Source: Acidobacteria bacterium UBA6911 (GTDB lineage Bacteria; Acidobacteriota; UBA6911). Taken from it: a stretch of DNA of 5,970 nucleotides. The stretch covers positions 4,603 to 10,572 of the forward strand of contig DKBB01000208.1 of NCBI GenBank assembly GCA_002451015.1. Reading direction: 5' to 3'. Below the pieces are notes generated by a model. It was not told the DNA's origin. It saw nothing but the letters and a program-made list of their open reading frames with translations, and ran no database searches. Positions within the stretch are counted from its first letter, which is position 1. Each line of letters begins with the position of its first letter. Positions 5,001-5,970 of the stretch are shown one piece after another. The translations under genes were made by a program, and so were the position numbers.

Positions 5001-5970
5001 TTCCCTGAGTGCCGCCCTGTTTCCAGACCCCGGTTTTGTCTATGCCGAAATCGGGGCGGGATCCGTCTGCAGCCGGGATCGTAAACAGGTAGTTGGGGCC
5101 GGCATCCACGGCGGCCTCCTTGGGCTTCGACAGTTGCGGAACCCAGTCGTAGGGTACGCGGTACGCCCGGTAGACAAGATTGCGAATAAAGGGTAGATCC
5201 GAATCCCAGAGATACGGATTCATATATTCCCAGACGATTTCATAATCCCGGGTCACCTCGACAATCCGACCCTGGGCGCCTTCCGTTATCAGCGTGTTGC
5301 CGTTGGGAAGACGCTGGGCGGAAGAAACATTCACGCTGTACAGCTTATGCCCGAACCCGGAATCTGGATTACTGGACGTGTTCGGGGAATATTCCCAGAC
5401 AATCTCCTTTGTAACCGGGTTGAACTCGACAACCCGGGAATAGTCCCGACGCATGACCGTTATACCGTCCGGAGCAAAATCGGTGGGAGGTCCGTACCCG
5501 GATCCTCCGCCGTTGTCGAAAACCATGATGTTCCCCTCACCGGGCAATCCTCTGGGAATCATGTGTGTATGATGCGGCCCGATCATCCATCCCAGCTTTT
5601 TGTCGTCACCGTCCCGATAGTAGGGACCGGCACGCCACACGATACGACCGCTTTCATGGTCGACGATTGCCAGGAGACCCGCTTCACGGCTGTCCAGGAT
5701 GATGTTGTCCGGGTGAAAACGCCGGTCTCCCTCCTCGGACCATTTATTGGGACCAAGGTAGGATGCGCAGTTCTGGTGGAACCAGTCAAACCCATCCCCC
5801 TCGCTTCTCGGCTCATTTTTATACTTCCGCATGGCGCTCAGTGCGGCCGCGTCAAAGCCCATTTCGTCCAGATGCTCCGCCGCCTTCCATTCCCAGATCA
5901 CTTTGCCGGTGGCCATATCGACCTCATACATCACATCATCTATAAGGGGCACCTTCCCGTTGATCTTTTC
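4996..5970 (-). CDS. Arylsulfotransferase-like (ASST) beta-propeller protein, C-terminal part
   Basis: There are 324 residues visible, entering from the right edge with no start: the frame is open through position 5970 (EKINGKVPLIDDV). A GTG at 5952 is internal, not a start. Four propeller-blade repeats of the type G-x-I-V-W-E are visible: 'ATGKVIWEW', 'ESGRIVWRAGP', 'TKEIVWEYSP' and 'DYEIVWEYMNP'. Other family landmarks are 'DWFHQN' with H65, 'HHTHMIPRG' (H133, H134, H136), 'NIMVFDNGGG', and 'SAQRLPNGNTLITEGAQGRI'. ASST proteins move a sulfuryl group from one phenolic sulfate to another phenol through a sulfohistidine, usually in the periplasm. Which histidine serves here, and whether a signal peptide exists, cannot be seen. 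The stop codon lies inside the inverted repeat at 4967-5000, so the C-terminus may have been reset by that insertion. It precedes the cupin gene on the same strand, about 150 bp apart. An uncharacterised PQQ-like propeller protein is the alternative. Confidence 0.8.
   Translation of the reverse strand, partial: EKINGKVPLIDDVMYEVDMATGKVIWEWKAAEHLDEMGFDAAALSAMRKYKNEPRSEGDGFDWFHQNCASYLGPNKWSEEGDRRFHPDNIILDSREAGLLAIVDHESGRIVWRAGPYYRDGDDKKLGWMIGPHHTHMIPRGLPGEGNIMVFDNGGGSGYGPPTDFAPDGITVMRRDYSRVVEFNPVTKEIVWEYSPNTSSNPDSGFGHKLYSVNVSSAQRLPNGNTLITEGAQGRIVEVTRDYEIVWEYMNPYLWDSDLPFIRNLVYRAYRVPYDWVPQLSKPKEAAVDAGPNYLFTIPAADGSRPDFGIDKTGVWKQGGTQGK

Noticed and set aside
5950..5952. GTG as start of the arylsulfotransferase-like protein
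   Set aside because: The frame stays open to the window edge with family-like residues upstream (NGKVPLIDD), so the gene begins outside the window.

Overview
The window looks like bacterial chromosome of moderate, somewhat GC-rich composition. It holds five protein-coding genes, two of them cut by the window edges. No RNA gene, CRISPR array or intact transposase is visible. The leftmost gene encodes a VWFA-domain secreted protein of a type especially common in Acidobacteriota. The iron-sulfur flavoprotein in the middle points to anaerobic or low-oxygen redox metabolism. An Acidobacteriota-like bacterium, or another soil/sediment phylum such as Desulfobacterota, fits, but this is inference from two genes.

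Layout: (1) 1-350, minus, the N-terminal part of an exported VWFA protein with an intact visible MIDAS motif. (2) 351-868, a divergent non-coding region with a candidate sigma70-type promoter and a perfect 8-3-8 inverted repeat just upstream of the next gene. (3) 869-2422, plus, a secreted tannase/feruloyl-esterase-family protein. (4) 2423-2649, a non-coding gap with a hairpin, a palindrome and a good candidate promoter. (5) 2650-4380, plus, a GltD-like FAD/NADPH oxidoreductase with an N-terminal Fe-S domain and a C-terminal two-cluster ferredoxin domain. (6) 4411-4845, minus and convergent with the previous gene, a small cupin. (7) 4859-5000, a perfect 34-bp inverted repeat around a 74-nt AT-rich spacer. 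(8) 4996-5970, minus, the C-terminal part of an arylsulfotransferase-like beta-propeller protein.

The main discovery candidate is the tannase-family protein. Its fold landmarks are kept: the paired cysteines, the calcium-site loop and the C-terminal signature. All three catalytic positions, by motif alignment, are replaced: Ser to His192, Asp to Glu406, His to Met445. The oxyanion loop also differs. It is either a secreted pseudoenzyme or an enzyme of different chemistry. The second is the perfect inverted repeat, which overlaps the arylsulfotransferase stop codon and ends two bases from the cupin ribosome binding site. It resembles a recently arrived MITE or REP-type palindrome.

A tannase-family protein, an arylsulfotransferase, a cupin and an electron-transfer flavoprotein side by side could suggest handling of aromatic compounds. 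The genes lie in different transcription units, so this remains a weak contextual inference.
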